NCBI RefSeq assembly: GCF_003234795.2
Contig: NZ_CP126268.1
Coordinates: 2,480,001-2,544,000 of the forward strand
Length of the DNA stretch: 64,000 nucleotides
Direction: 5' to 3'
Source of the DNA: Curtobacterium sp. MCLR17_032
GTDB taxonomy: Bacteria > Actinomycetota > Actinomycetes > Actinomycetales > Microbacteriaceae
Below the pieces are notes generated by a model. That model made no database searches. It was given only the letters and a program-made list of their open reading frames with translations, and was not told the origin of the DNA. The stretch's first letter is position 1, and each line of letters starts with the position of its first letter. This document shows, piece by piece, positions 15,137 to 23,088 of this stretch. Both the position numbers and the translations under genes were made by a program.

Positions 15137-16575
15137 GCTTCGACCACCGGGCTCCGGGGACCGACCCGGACGCCTGGACGCCCGTGCTCGCCCGGGTCCA
15201 CGCGACGCCGATCGTGCTCAACGGGTACGACCGGGTCCTCGTCGTCGCGCCGCACCCCGACGACGAGACCCTGGGTGCCGGCGGCCTCATCGCGATCGCG
15301 GCGGAGGCCGGACTGCCGGTGCACGTCGTCCTGGTCAGCCGGGGTGAGGGGTCGCACCCGGACTCCCCCACGACCACGCCCGATCAGCTCCGCGTCCGTC
15401 GGACCGCGGAGTTCAGCGCAGCACTGGACGCACTGCACCCCGCGGTGACGTCCACCGTCCTGGACGTGCCGGACGGCGGACTGCGCGAGCACGCCGAGGT
15501 GCTCGCACACGCCCTCACCGAGCACCTGCCGAGCGGCCCCGCAGCACCCGGCTCCGCCGCAACCGGCCCCGCAGCAACCGGCCGTACCCTGCTCGTCGCC
15601 CCCTGGCAGGGCGACGGGCACCGTGACCACCGGATCGCCGGCGAGGTCGCCGAGCGCCTCGCCGCCGAGACCCCCGGCGTCGACCTGCTGTCCTACCCCG
15701 TCTGGGCGTGGCACTGGGACGACCCGGCAGCACCGGCCCTGCCCGTCGCCGGACTGCGCGCCCTGCCGCTGTCGACGGCCGCGCTCGACCGGAAGCGCCG
15801 GGCACTCGACGCCCATGCCTCGCAGGTCCGCCCCCTCTCGCCGGCGCCCGGGGACGAGGCGATCGTCGACGACCGGCACGCGCGGCACCACCTCCGCGAC
15901 CAGGAGTGGTTCGTGGCACCGAGCGTCGCGGACACCGCCACCGCCAACGCCGACGCCGACGCCGACGAGCACACGACGGCCTCCCGCTCCCGCGAGTCCT
16001 TCGACGCCCACTACGACCGCAAGCCCGAGGGCTGGGACTTCGACGGCTCCTGGTACGAGCAGCGGAAGCGTGCCGTGACCCTGGCCGCCCTCCCCCGACG
16101 CCGCTACCGGTCCGCGCTCGAACTCGGCTGCGCCACCGGAGTCCTCACCGCGGCGCTGACGGAGCGGGCAGACTCCGTCCTCGGCACCGACATCTCGCGT
16201 GCCCCGCTGGAGCGCGCCCGACGGCGAGCGCCGTCGGCACAGTTCGTCCAGGCCGCCCTGCCCGCCGAGTGGCCGGCCGGCCGCTGGGACCTCGTGGTGA
16301 TGTCCGAGGTCGGCTACTACCTCTCCCCCGCCGACCTCGACGCCACGATCGACCGTGTCCTGGCCTCACTCGACGACGACGGTGTCCTCGTCGCCTGCCA
16401 CTGGCGGCACCCGGACAGCGACGCCGTCACCGACGGGGACACGGTCGACGCGCACCTGGCGGCGCGCTGGCCCCGCCCGGCACTGGTCCGCCACGTCGAG
16501 CCGGACTTCGTCCTCAGCGTCCTGCCCGGTCCGGCCGTCGCCAGCGTCGCCCGGACCGAGGGACTCGTCCGGTGA
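15133..16575 (+). CDS. PIG-L deacetylase fused to a SAM-dependent methyltransferase
   Basis: 480 residues. Residues 1-260 are a PIG-L/LmbE-type zinc N-deacetylase: metal and base motif HPDDE at 41-45 and a second metal site GHRDH around 162-166. A low-complexity Ala/Asp linker at 265-280 leads into a class I methyltransferase (about 287-480) with ELGCATG at 330-336 and the acidic SAM-ribose residue in GTDIS near 351-355. The N-terminal part of this half (ESFDAHYDRKPEGWDFDGSWYEQRKRA) resembles NodS-like N-methyltransferases. A fused deacetylase and methyltransferase would logically free an amino group on an acetamido sugar and then methylate it; that is inference. It overlaps both neighbours by four bases (GTGA). 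Confidence 0.85.
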   Translation: MSFDHRAPGTDPDAWTPVLARVHATPIVLNGYDRVLVVAPHPDDETLGAGGLIAIAAEAGLPVHVVLVSRGEGSHPDSPTTTPDQLRVRRTAEFSAALDALHPAVTSTVLDVPDGGLREHAEVLAHALTEHLPSGPAAPGSAATGPAATGRTLLVAPWQGDGHRDHRIAGEVAERLAAETPGVDLLSYPVWAWHWDDPAAPALPVAGLRALPLSTAALDRKRRALDAHASQVRPLSPAPGDEAIVDDRHARHHLRDQEWFVAPSVADTATANADADADEHTTASRSRESFDAHYDRKPEGWDFDGSWYEQRKRAVTLAALPRRRYRSALELGCATGVLTAALTERADSVLGTDISRAPLERARRRAPSAQFVQAALPAEWPAGRWDLVVMSEVGYYLSPADLDATIDRVLASLDDDGVLVACHWRHPDSDAVTDGDTVDAHLAARWPRPALVRHVEPDFVLSVLPGPAVASVARTEGLVR

Positions 16576-17318
16576 CGCTCCGGCTCGACGTCGTCGTCCC
16601 GGCACACGACGAACAGGACCGGATCCTCGCCTGCCTGGAGGCCCTGGCCACCGCCGTCACGACCCTCCGGCACCAGCACCCCGAGGCCTCGGTCCACGTC
16701 ACGGTCGTCCTGGACGGCTGCACCGACGACACCGCCGTGCTGGTCGCCTCCGTCGCCGCCGGGTCCCCGTGGCTCGAGACGCTGGTCACCGACCACGTCG
16801 GGGTCGGTCGGGCACGGTCACTCGGTGCCGCCCACGCCCTGGCCCGACCCCTCCCGCCGGCCCGAGCCCTCCCTCCGGACGGCCACGACGACGACCTCGA
16901 CCGTCGCTGGCTCGCCCACACCGATGCCGACTCGCGGGTCGCGGCGGGGTGGCTCGTGCAGCAGCTCGATGCCCTCGTCGCCGGCACACACGTCCTCGTC
17001 GGTGCCGTGGTGCCGGACCCGGACGACCTCGACGCGGTGGTCCTCGCCCGGTGGCAGGCGACCCACCCGCCCGGTGCGACCCTCGGCCACGTGCACGGAG
17101 CGAACCTCGGCATCCGCGCGGATGCCTACCGTGCCCTGGGCGGCTTCGACCCGGTGCCGGAGCACGAGGACGTCCGACTGGTGGCGCGCGCCCGCGCGCT
17201 GGGGCTGCGGGTGGACGCGACCACGAGCCTCCCGGTCGTCACCAGCGGTCGGTTCGACGGCCGGACACCGGGCGGCTACGCCGAGCACCTGCGCCGCACC
17301 TACGGCGACGCCTCTTGA
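16572..17318 (+). CDS. GT-A glycosyltransferase (family-2-like)
   Basis: 248 residues, short for the class, starting with GTG overlapping the previous stop (GTGA). The N-terminal nucleotide-sugar domain begins LDVVVPAHDEQDRILACLEAL, typical of family 2 enzymes; VVLDGCTDDT is the second motif; the metal-binding DxD is DAD at 118-120 in LAHTDADSRV; and GANLGIRADAYRALGGFDPVPEHEDVRL carries the acceptor-loop G-G-F and the E-D of the catalytic base region. There is no membrane anchor. As the last gene of the coupled unit it probably transfers one sugar onto the product modified by the deacetylase-methyltransferase. The sugar donor and acceptor are unknown. Confidence 0.87.
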   Translation: MTLRLDVVVPAHDEQDRILACLEALATAVTTLRHQHPEASVHVTVVLDGCTDDTAVLVASVAAGSPWLETLVTDHVGVGRARSLGAAHALARPLPPARALPPDGHDDDLDRRWLAHTDADSRVAAGWLVQQLDALVAGTHVLVGAVVPDPDDLDAVVLARWQATHPPGATLGHVHGANLGIRADAYRALGGFDPVPEHEDVRLVARARALGLRVDATTSLPVVTSGRFDGRTPGGYAEHLRRTYGDAS

Positions 17319-17446
17319 CCTCCTTACTGTTCTGATAGCGGACCGAAGGGGCGCCCTTGGTGCGCCTTCCTAGGTTCTCCTCGTCGGCCCCCGGCGCGTG
17401 ATCCGCGCGACCGGTGCTCCCGGGTCGGCCCACACCGAGGAGAACC

Positions 17447-19012
17447 ATGTTCCTGACCTACCTCAGGCGCGAACTCACGAACCGCAAGAAGCAGACGGTC
17501 ATCATCGCGGTCGGGATGGCGCTGGCCATCGCGCTCGTCGTCATCGTCTCGTCGATCGCGAGCGGCGTGCAGTCCGCCCAGTCGAGCGTCCTGGCGTCCG
17601 TGTACGGCGTCGGCACCGACATCACCGTGACGAAGACCGAGACCCCGACGTCCAGCAGCACCGGCCGGCCGTCGTTCGACTTCGGCGACCAGGGCTCGTC
17701 GGGCAGCAGCAGCGGTTCCACCGACCTGTCCCAGTCCCGCCTGGCGGTGTCCCGCGGCACGAGCACCCTGACCGCCGCGAACGTGGCGACGGTCGCCGGA
17801 ACCGACGGGGTGGCGGCCGCGACCGGCGTCCTGACGCTCGAGAACAGCACGTTCTCCGGCCAGGTCGAGCAGAGCGACGGCAGCAGCAGTGACGGTGCGG
17901 CGCAGGGCGGCCCACCGAGCGGGACCGGCCAGGGCAGCACGGGCCAGAGCGGTACGGGCCAGAGCAGCACCGGCCAGGGCGGTGGTGGCTTCGGCGGTGG
18001 CTCGTTCAGCGTCGACTCGTTCACCGTCACGGGCATCCCGGTCTCCGGCGACACGGTCGGCCCGCTCACCAGCACCGAGACGACGAAGGGCCGTACCTTC
18101 ACCACGGCCGACGCCGGCAAGGACGTCGTCGTGCTCGACGCGGCGTACGCCAAGAGCGAGTCGAAGGCCGTCGGCGACACGGTCTCGATCGGCGGGAAGA
18201 CCTTCGACGTCATCGGGATCGTCGCCTCGACCGGGTCGGCGTCCACCACCGGCTCGAACACGTACATCCCGCTCGACACCGCGCAGACGCTCGCCGACCT
18301 GTCCGGCGAGGTCACGTCCGTCTACGTCTCCGCCGAGTCGTCCTCCGACGTCGCGACGATCAAGACCGCGCTGCAGAAGGAGCTGTCGAGCGCGACCGTC
18401 TCCACCGAGTCCGACCTCGCCTCGAGCATGTCCGGCTCCCTGGCGACGGCGTCGGCCCTCGTGTCGAACCTCGGCCGGTGGCTGTCGATCGTCGTCCTGG
18501 CGGCGGCGTTCCTCATCGCGATCCTGTTCACCATCTCCGGCGTCACCCGACGCACCCGGGAGTTCGGCACCCTCAAGGCCATCGGCTGGTCGAACGGCCG
18601 CATCACCCGGCAGGTCGCGGGCGAGTCGCTCGTGCAGGGGCTGATCGGTGGTGTCATCGGCGCCGCGACCGGCCTCGTCGGCATCCTCGTCGTGAACGTC
18701 ATCGCCCCCACGGTCTCGGCGAGTGCCGCCACCAGTACCCGGACCGGCCCCGGCGCGGGTGGTGGGATGCCCGGCGCAGCCGCGACCGCGGCGGCCGGCA
18801 GCGGCACGACCGGTGGCGCTCCCGCGGGCGGCTTCGGCGGCGGCGGGCAGACGGCGGCGACCACGGACGTCGTCCTGCACGCCCCGGTCACCGTCGAGGT
18901 GATCCTGCTCGCCATCGGGCTCGCGGTCCTCGGCGGGCTGCTCGCGGGCGCGCTCGGCGGGTGGCGGGCCTCCCGGCTCCGCCCGGCGGAAGCGCTCCGG
19001 AGCGTGGCGTGA
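17447..19012 (+). CDS. MacB/FtsX-type ABC transporter permease with low-complexity inserts
   Basis: 521 residues from ATG at 17447, preceded by GAGGAGAACC. One N-terminal membrane helix (about 17-40) is followed by a large extracytoplasmic MacB-type domain, then FtsX helices near 345-370, 400-425 and 485-510. Two unusual disordered inserts occur: a Gly/Ser/Gln/Thr-rich stretch around 150-185 (GTGQGSTGQSGTGQSSTGQG) in the extracellular domain, and a Gly/Ala/Thr-rich stretch around 425-465 between the last helices. Such transporters work mechanically on envelope substrates rather than importing. Paired with the ATPase encoded 109 bp downstream. The two-component system is about 3.5 kb away and is not clearly linked. 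Substrate unknown. Confidence 0.88.
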   Translation: MFLTYLRRELTNRKKQTVIIAVGMALAIALVVIVSSIASGVQSAQSSVLASVYGVGTDITVTKTETPTSSSTGRPSFDFGDQGSSGSSSGSTDLSQSRLAVSRGTSTLTAANVATVAGTDGVAAATGVLTLENSTFSGQVEQSDGSSSDGAAQGGPPSGTGQGSTGQSGTGQSSTGQGGGGFGGGSFSVDSFTVTGIPVSGDTVGPLTSTETTKGRTFTTADAGKDVVVLDAAYAKSESKAVGDTVSIGGKTFDVIGIVASTGSASTTGSNTYIPLDTAQTLADLSGEVTSVYVSAESSSDVATIKTALQKELSSATVSTESDLASSMSGSLATASALVSNLGRWLSIVVLAAAFLIAILFTISGVTRRTREFGTLKAIGWSNGRITRQVAGESLVQGLIGGVIGAATGLVGILVVNVIAPTVSASAATSTRTGPGAGGGMPGAAATAAAGSGTTGGAPAGGFGGGGQTAATTDVVLHAPVTVEVILLAIGLAVLGGLLAGALGGWRASRLRPAEALRSVA

Positions 19013-19061
19013 TGCCGGCCGACCGGCGCACCCCGACCGACCCGGCCGGCACCAGCGCGAC

Positions 19062-19095
19062 CCGCACGACCCGCACGATCCGCACGACCGACCGC
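19062..19095. repeat. Short degenerate 9-bp repeats before the ABC ATPase gene
   Basis: Three or four loosely repeated cgcacgacc-type units lie in the 109-bp gap between the permease and ATPase genes. They look like replication-slippage products; no regulatory role is evident. Confidence 0.5.
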
Positions 19096-19121
19096 ACCAT
19101 CCCGACGACCGAGGAGCCATC

Positions 19122-19853
19122 GTGACCACCACCGAGACCACAGCCGCCACCGACGGCGTGCCCACAGCCTCCCGGCCCGTCTACCGGCTGTCGGGCGTGA
19201 CCAAGACGTACCGGCAGAAGAACCGGACCGTCACCGCGCTGGCCGGGGTCGACCTCGAGATCCCGCATGGGCAGCTCGTCGCGGTGCAGGGGCCGACCGG
19301 CGGCGGCAAGTCGACGCTGCTGCAGATGCTCGGCGCGCTCGACCGGCCGAGCAGCGGTTCGGTGTTCCTGGGTGACCGGGACGTCGCCGTGCTCGGGGAC
19401 CGGGCGCTCACCGACGTCCGGGCGACCGAGATCGGCTTCGTGTTCCAGAGCTTCAACCTCATCCCGACCCTGACCGCGCTCGAGAACGTCGAGACCGCGT
19501 TCGCGGGCAGCCTCGCGAACCGCTCCCGGGCCGAGGTCCGCGAACGGGCCACGACCGCCCTGCGCGAGGTCGGCCTCGAGGAACGGCTCGACCACCTGCC
19601 TGCCGAGCTCTCCGGCGGGCAGCAGCAGCGCGTCGCGATCGCCCGCGCCCTGGTGAAGGACCCGACGGTCCTGCTGGCGGACGAGCCGACCGGGGCGCTC
19701 GACGAGGGCACCCGCGACGAGATCATGGGCCTCATCGAGCGGCAGTGGAAGGACCGCGGGTTGACGGTCGTCATCGTGACGCACGACTCGTGGGTGGCGC
19801 GGCGCGCAGAGCGTCGGCTGCACATCGAGCAGGGGCAGGTCCGCGAGGTCTAG
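19122..19853 (+). CDS. ABC transporter ATP-binding protein (MacB/LolD class)
   Basis: 243 residues. Walker A GPTGGGKST at 57-65, Q-loop VFQSFNLIPTLTALENVE, signature LSGGQQQRVAIARAL, Walker B LLADEPTGALD and switch His in VIVTHD are all intact. The Q-loop F-N-L-x-x-x-x-x-A-x-E-N-V and the D-E-P-T-G-x-L-D pattern are those of the LolD/MacB/FtsE type of ATPase that partners FtsX-fold permeases. It should power the permease encoded just upstream. GTG at 19122 has GAGGAG before it. The first 20 residues are a Thr-rich, probably disordered tail. Followed by a palindrome-rich gap and a convergent gene. Confidence 0.93.
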   Translation: MTTTETTAATDGVPTASRPVYRLSGVTKTYRQKNRTVTALAGVDLEIPHGQLVAVQGPTGGGKSTLLQMLGALDRPSSGSVFLGDRDVAVLGDRALTDVRATEIGFVFQSFNLIPTLTALENVETAFAGSLANRSRAEVRERATTALREVGLEERLDHLPAELSGGQQQRVAIARALVKDPTVLLADEPTGALDEGTRDEIMGLIERQWKDRGLTVVIVTHDSWVARRAERRLHIEQGQVREV

Positions 19854-19891
19854 TCGCCGCTGCGCCGCCGAGGCGGCCGAGGCGGGCGGCG

Positions 19892-19955
19892 GAACACCGG
19901 TGTTCGTGTGTCACACCGCGGATCTCCGCGGCGCGACGGACGAACACCGGTGTTC
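19892..19955. repeat. Nested palindromes between convergent genes
   Basis: GAACACCGGTGTTC, itself a perfect 14-bp palindrome, occurs at 19892-19905 and again at 19942-19955. Between them lies CCGCGGATCTCCGCGG (19916-19931), another near-perfect palindrome. The whole block can fold as one long inverted repeat. It separates the ATPase gene (+) from the beta-propeller gene (-) and probably serves as a two-way terminator, though a dimeric regulator binding GAACACC half-sites is possible. Confidence 0.8.
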
Positions 19956-19994
19956 CACGAAGCCGCGGCGCGGCGGCGCGGCGGCGCGGCGGCG

Positions 19995-20936
19995 TCAGCC
20001 CGCCGCGCCCGGGTAGTCGCAGTACGCGAACCACGACGAGTCCGGCGCCCACGGCGGCACGTTCACGGTCCCCTGCCCGCCGTCGAGGACGACCAGCGTC
20101 TCCGGCACCACCGCGATCCGCGCACCACGAGCGAGGACCCCGGGCAGCAGCCGCAGTTCCACCCGGTGGTCCGCCGGGTGCCCCTGCACGCCGGGCTCGT
20201 AGGACAGGTACAGCAGGTGCGCACCGTCCGGGGAGACGTGCGGGAACCAGTTCACCCGCTCGTCACCGGTGATCTGCACGGGGTCCGTCGACCCGTCGCG
20301 CAGGGCGGCGAGCTGCGCCGTGCCCGGGGTGAACCGCTCGGTGTTGAACAGCAGGGTCCCGCCGTCCGGGGTCCACGCGCACCCGTCGTCCGGGTGCGCG
20401 TCGCGGGTCCGGAAGGTCGTCGCGCCGGTCGCCGGGTCGACGAGGGCGACGTCGGTGGTCCAGACGCCCTCCGGTGAGCGTTCGCCCACGATCGCGGCCA
20501 GCGCGGAACCGTCGGGAGCGATGCCGTGCAGGTAGTACTTCCGCACGGTCGGCAGGGCGGCGGAGGTGTCGGTGATCCGGCTCCCCGGGCCGCCGGCGGG
20601 CAGCGGCACGCGGTACAGCTCACCGTCCCGCCCGCTCACCACGACGGACTGCCCCGAGGGGTCGAGCACGTGGTCGTTGTTGATCTCGGGTACACCCGGC
20701 ATCGGCACCGGCACGAGCGCGGTCTCGTCGAGGACCGTCCCGGCCGCGGGCACCGGCAGCAGCCAGAGGTCGCCGTCGGCGTTGAGCACCAGGGTGTCGG
20801 CGTCCAGGACGTTCGGCGCCTCGACCAACACGGTGTCCGAGGCGAACACCAGCCGGCTCGCGCGCGCCTCGACGTCGTACACGTGCACGCGGCTGGTCTG
20901 TCCGGGCAGCAGTTGCCGCCCCCGGGTCTCGGTCAT
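19995..20936 (-). CDS. Beta-propeller (WD40-like/TolB-type) protein, cytoplasmic
   Basis: 313 residues with repeating blade-like segments: DPSGQSVVVSGRDGELYRV, APDGSALAAIVGERS, TPDGGTLLFNTERF, SPDGAHLLYLSYEP and APDSSWFAYCDYP. The recurring (S/A/T)-P-D-G-x-x-L/V pattern is that of TolB/WD40-like propellers. No signal peptide is present. Family members include predicted oligogalacturonide-lyase-like and surface proteins, but no catalytic set is visible here. ATG at 20936 is supported by a CAGGAT box at 20943-20948, six nt upstream. The gene lies downstream of the sugar-uptake operon but is separated from it by a strong terminator, so it may be independent of that operon. Role unknown; possibly sugar-related by context only. 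Confidence 0.7.
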   Translation of the reverse strand: MTETRGRQLLPGQTSRVHVYDVEARASRLVFASDTVLVEAPNVLDADTLVLNADGDLWLLPVPAAGTVLDETALVPVPMPGVPEINNDHVLDPSGQSVVVSGRDGELYRVPLPAGGPGSRITDTSAALPTVRKYYLHGIAPDGSALAAIVGERSPEGVWTTDVALVDPATGATTFRTRDAHPDDGCAWTPDGGTLLFNTERFTPGTAQLAALRDGSTDPVQITGDERVNWFPHVSPDGAHLLYLSYEPGVQGHPADHRVELRLLPGVLARGARIAVVPETLVVLDGGQGTVNVPPWAPDSSWFAYCDYPGAAG

Positions 20937-21001
20937 GCGTCCATCCTGTCGTGCGTGGTCCGGGTCGTGGTCGAGGTCGTGGTCGTGGTTCGGCGACGCG
21001 C

Positions 21002-21050
21002 CGCACAACGGAATCCGATCCGAACCGCGGGAGTCCACGGTTCGGATCGG
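21002..21050. repeat. Palindromic element, family B
   Basis: Arms CCGATCCGAACCG (21015-21027) and CGGTTCGGATCGG (21038-21050) pair perfectly around a 10-nt loop. The element is preceded by CGCACAAC at 21002-21009. The palindrome at 63249-63310 has the same CGCACAAC head and similar arms, so the two look like members of one dispersed family. It lies upstream of the beta-propeller gene, in the 232-bp gap 20937-21168 that also holds a terminator. Confidence 0.75.
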
Positions 21051-21112
21051 ACACGGCAGGTGCAGTCCGCGCCGCACCACGGTCGGGCGGGCGCGCGCCG
21101 GCCGCACCACGG

Positions 21113-21155
21113 ACGGGAGGCGCGGTGCGGGACGGACCCGCACCGCGCCTCCCGT
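21113..21155 (-). terminator. Terminator of the sugar ABC operon
   Basis: A perfect 19-bp stem (left arm 21113-21131 beginning ACGGGAGGCGCGG, right arm 21137-21155) with a 5-nt loop, 14 bp beyond the last permease stop. There is no T-run, as is common in high-GC actinobacteria. Confidence 0.8.
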
Positions 21156-21168
21156 CAGGTGGTCGCGG

Positions 21169-22008
21169 CTACTTCACCGCACCGGCGGTCAGGCCGGCGA
21201 CGAACTGGCGCTGCACCACGAGGAACGCGATGACGACCGGGATCGAGACGACCAGCGAGGCCGCCATGATCTGGTTCCAGTACACGTTCGTCTGCGTCGA
21301 GTACTGCTGCAGACCGACCGCCAGCGTCGAGCCGAGGCCGTTCGTCATGACGGAGGCGAAGAGGACCTCGCCCCAGGCCGTCATGAACGAGTAGATGCCG
21401 ACCGCCACGAGACCGGGACGGGCCGAGGGCAGGATGATCCGGAACAGCGCGCCCATCGGGCCGGAACCGTCGACCATCGCAGCCTCGTCGAGTTCGCGCG
21501 GGATCGTCTCGAAGTAGCCCGCGAGCATCCAGATCGAGAACGGCAACGTGAACGTCAGGTACGTGATGATCAGGCCGAGCCAGCTGCCGACCAGCTGGAT
21601 GCCGAGCGTGTTGCCGAGGTTGGTGAAGATCAGGAACAGCGGCAGCAGGAACAGCACGCCGGGGAACATCTGCGTCGAGAGCACCGTCGTGGTGAAGGCG
21701 CTCTTGCCCTTGAAGTTCCACCGCGACACCGCGTAGGCGGCGAACGTGGCGATGATCAGCGAGAACACCGTCGCGACCGTGCAGACCACGAGCGAGTTGA
21801 TGAAGTACCGACCGAGCGGGACCGTCGACCACATGTCGATGAACGGCTGGAACGTGATCCGCGACGGGATCCACGTGAAGTCGTTCTGCACGTCGCCGAG
21901 CGGCTTGATGGCGGTGGTGATCATGACGTAGAGCGGCACCACCGTGAAGACGGTGAGCAGTGCCAGGACGATGACCTTGAAGGACTTCGCCCCCGTTGTT
22001 TCACGCAC
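21169..22008 (-). CDS. Carbohydrate ABC transporter permease (MalG-type)
   Basis: 279 residues, six predicted membrane spans, and the cytoplasmic EAA loop ELDEAAMVDGSGPMGALFRIILP that docks on the ATPase. This is the second, MalG/UgpE-type inner-membrane subunit of a type I sugar importer, and its partner MalF-type gene overlaps its start by eight bases. The GTG start at 22008 lies inside the end of that gene, so the two are translationally coupled. No ATP-binding subunit is encoded in the operon; in actinobacteria such systems commonly share an MsiK-type ATPase encoded elsewhere. That sharing is general knowledge, not seen here. The C-terminal AGLTAGAVK is the usual ending of the family. Confidence 0.92.
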   Translation of the reverse strand: MRETTGAKSFKVIVLALLTVFTVVPLYVMITTAIKPLGDVQNDFTWIPSRITFQPFIDMWSTVPLGRYFINSLVVCTVATVFSLIIATFAAYAVSRWNFKGKSAFTTTVLSTQMFPGVLFLLPLFLIFTNLGNTLGIQLVGSWLGLIITYLTFTLPFSIWMLAGYFETIPRELDEAAMVDGSGPMGALFRIILPSARPGLVAVGIYSFMTAWGEVLFASVMTNGLGSTLAVGLQQYSTQTNVYWNQIMAASLVVSIPVVIAFLVVQRQFVAGLTAGAVK

Positions 22009-22996
22009 GGACGGACCTCCGGTTGGTGACGGCCAGGTAGATGCCGGTGACGACGAGCAGGAAGAGGAGGAGCAGGACGCTCATCGCGGCACCGGAGCCG
22101 AAGTTCCAGGTGATGAACGACGCGTTGTAGATGTGGAAGCTCAACAGGTCGGCGGCCGGCGGCTGCGCGGTCGAGCCGAACAGCACGAACGGGGTGTTGA
22201 AGTCGTTGAACGTCCAGAGGAACATCACCAGCACCAGCGTGACGTTGACCGGGCGGACCATCGGCAGCGTGATCGAGCGCCACTGTCGGAAGGGCTTGGC
22301 ACCGTCGACCGAGGCGGCCTCGTAGACGTCCGCCGGCACGGACTGGAGGCCCGCCATCAGCATGAGGAACGCGAACGGCCAGGTCTTCCAGATCGCCACG
22401 ACGACGACGGCCACGAAGGCGTTGTTGCCGATGAGCCAGAACGGCGCGCTCGAACCGAACAGGTGCAGCTGGTCGACCAGGACGTGGTTCAGGGCACCCG
22501 AGTCACGCTGGAACATGAACTTCCACGTGATGACGCCGGCGTACATCGGCAGCGCGTAGGGCACCAGGAACAGCGTGCGGAAGAGCCCGCGACCGCGGAA
22601 CGGCTTCTGCAGCGCGACCGCGGCGGCCATGCCGAAGCCCCAGGACAGCCCGACCACGAGGATCGTGAAGGCGCAGGTGATGAGGAACGAGCTGAGCAGC
22701 CCACGGCCGATCGCCTGGTCGAAGTCGACCGCGACGGAGTAGTTCCGCAGCCCGGCGAAGGGCGCGGCACCCCAGTTCGCGATGAAGTACTTGGTGAGCT
22801 GCACGAAGCTGATCCAGATGCCGACGAGCATCGGCACGATGTGGATGAGCAGCTCGAAGAGGATCGCGGGACCGACGAGTGCGTACGGGAGCCACGGAGC
22901 GCGGCGCTTCCCACGAGGCGACGGCCCCGAGAGGGTCGGCGCCTTCGTGTGCGTCAGGTCGATGGCCTCGGAGTCTGGCAGGACCGTCGTGGACAT
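22001..22996 (-). CDS. Carbohydrate ABC transporter permease (MalF-type)
   Basis: 331 residues. About 35 charged, cytoplasmic N-terminal residues (SGPSPRGKRRAPWLPY) precede six or seven spans. The EAA loop is VYEAASVDGAKPFRQWRSITLPMVRP. It is the MalF/UgpA-type subunit forming a heterodimeric channel with the permease encoded next. Both face the binding protein encoded upstream. The start ATG at 22996 follows the binding-protein gene after a 92-bp gap carrying a hairpin that may reduce transcription into the permease genes, as often happens with abundant binding proteins. Confidence 0.92.
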   Translation of the reverse strand: MSTTVLPDSEAIDLTHTKAPTLSGPSPRGKRRAPWLPYALVGPAILFELLIHIVPMLVGIWISFVQLTKYFIANWGAAPFAGLRNYSVAVDFDQAIGRGLLSSFLITCAFTILVVGLSWGFGMAAAVALQKPFRGRGLFRTLFLVPYALPMYAGVITWKFMFQRDSGALNHVLVDQLHLFGSSAPFWLIGNNAFVAVVVVAIWKTWPFAFLMLMAGLQSVPADVYEAASVDGAKPFRQWRSITLPMVRPVNVTLVLVMFLWTFNDFNTPFVLFGSTAQPPAADLLSFHIYNASFITWNFGSGAAMSVLLLLFLLVVTGIYLAVTNRRSVRA

Positions 22997-23038
22997 GGGC
23001 AGGCCTTCCGGCTGGTGGAGGGGGTTCGGGAGGTGGGG

Positions 23039-23083
23039 CGGGAGGCCCGGTCCCGACCTGACGGTCGTGGTCCGGGCCTCCCG
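23039..23083 (-). terminator. Intercistronic hairpin between binding-protein and permease genes
   Basis: A 12-bp stem (CGGGAGGCCCGG at 23039-23050 with CCGGGCCTCCCG at 23072-23083) around a 21-nt loop. It lies between the binding-protein stop and the first permease start. Probably a partial terminator or a 3'-stabilising stem that sets a higher level for the binding protein. Confidence 0.65.
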
Positions 23084-23088
23084 TCGGA

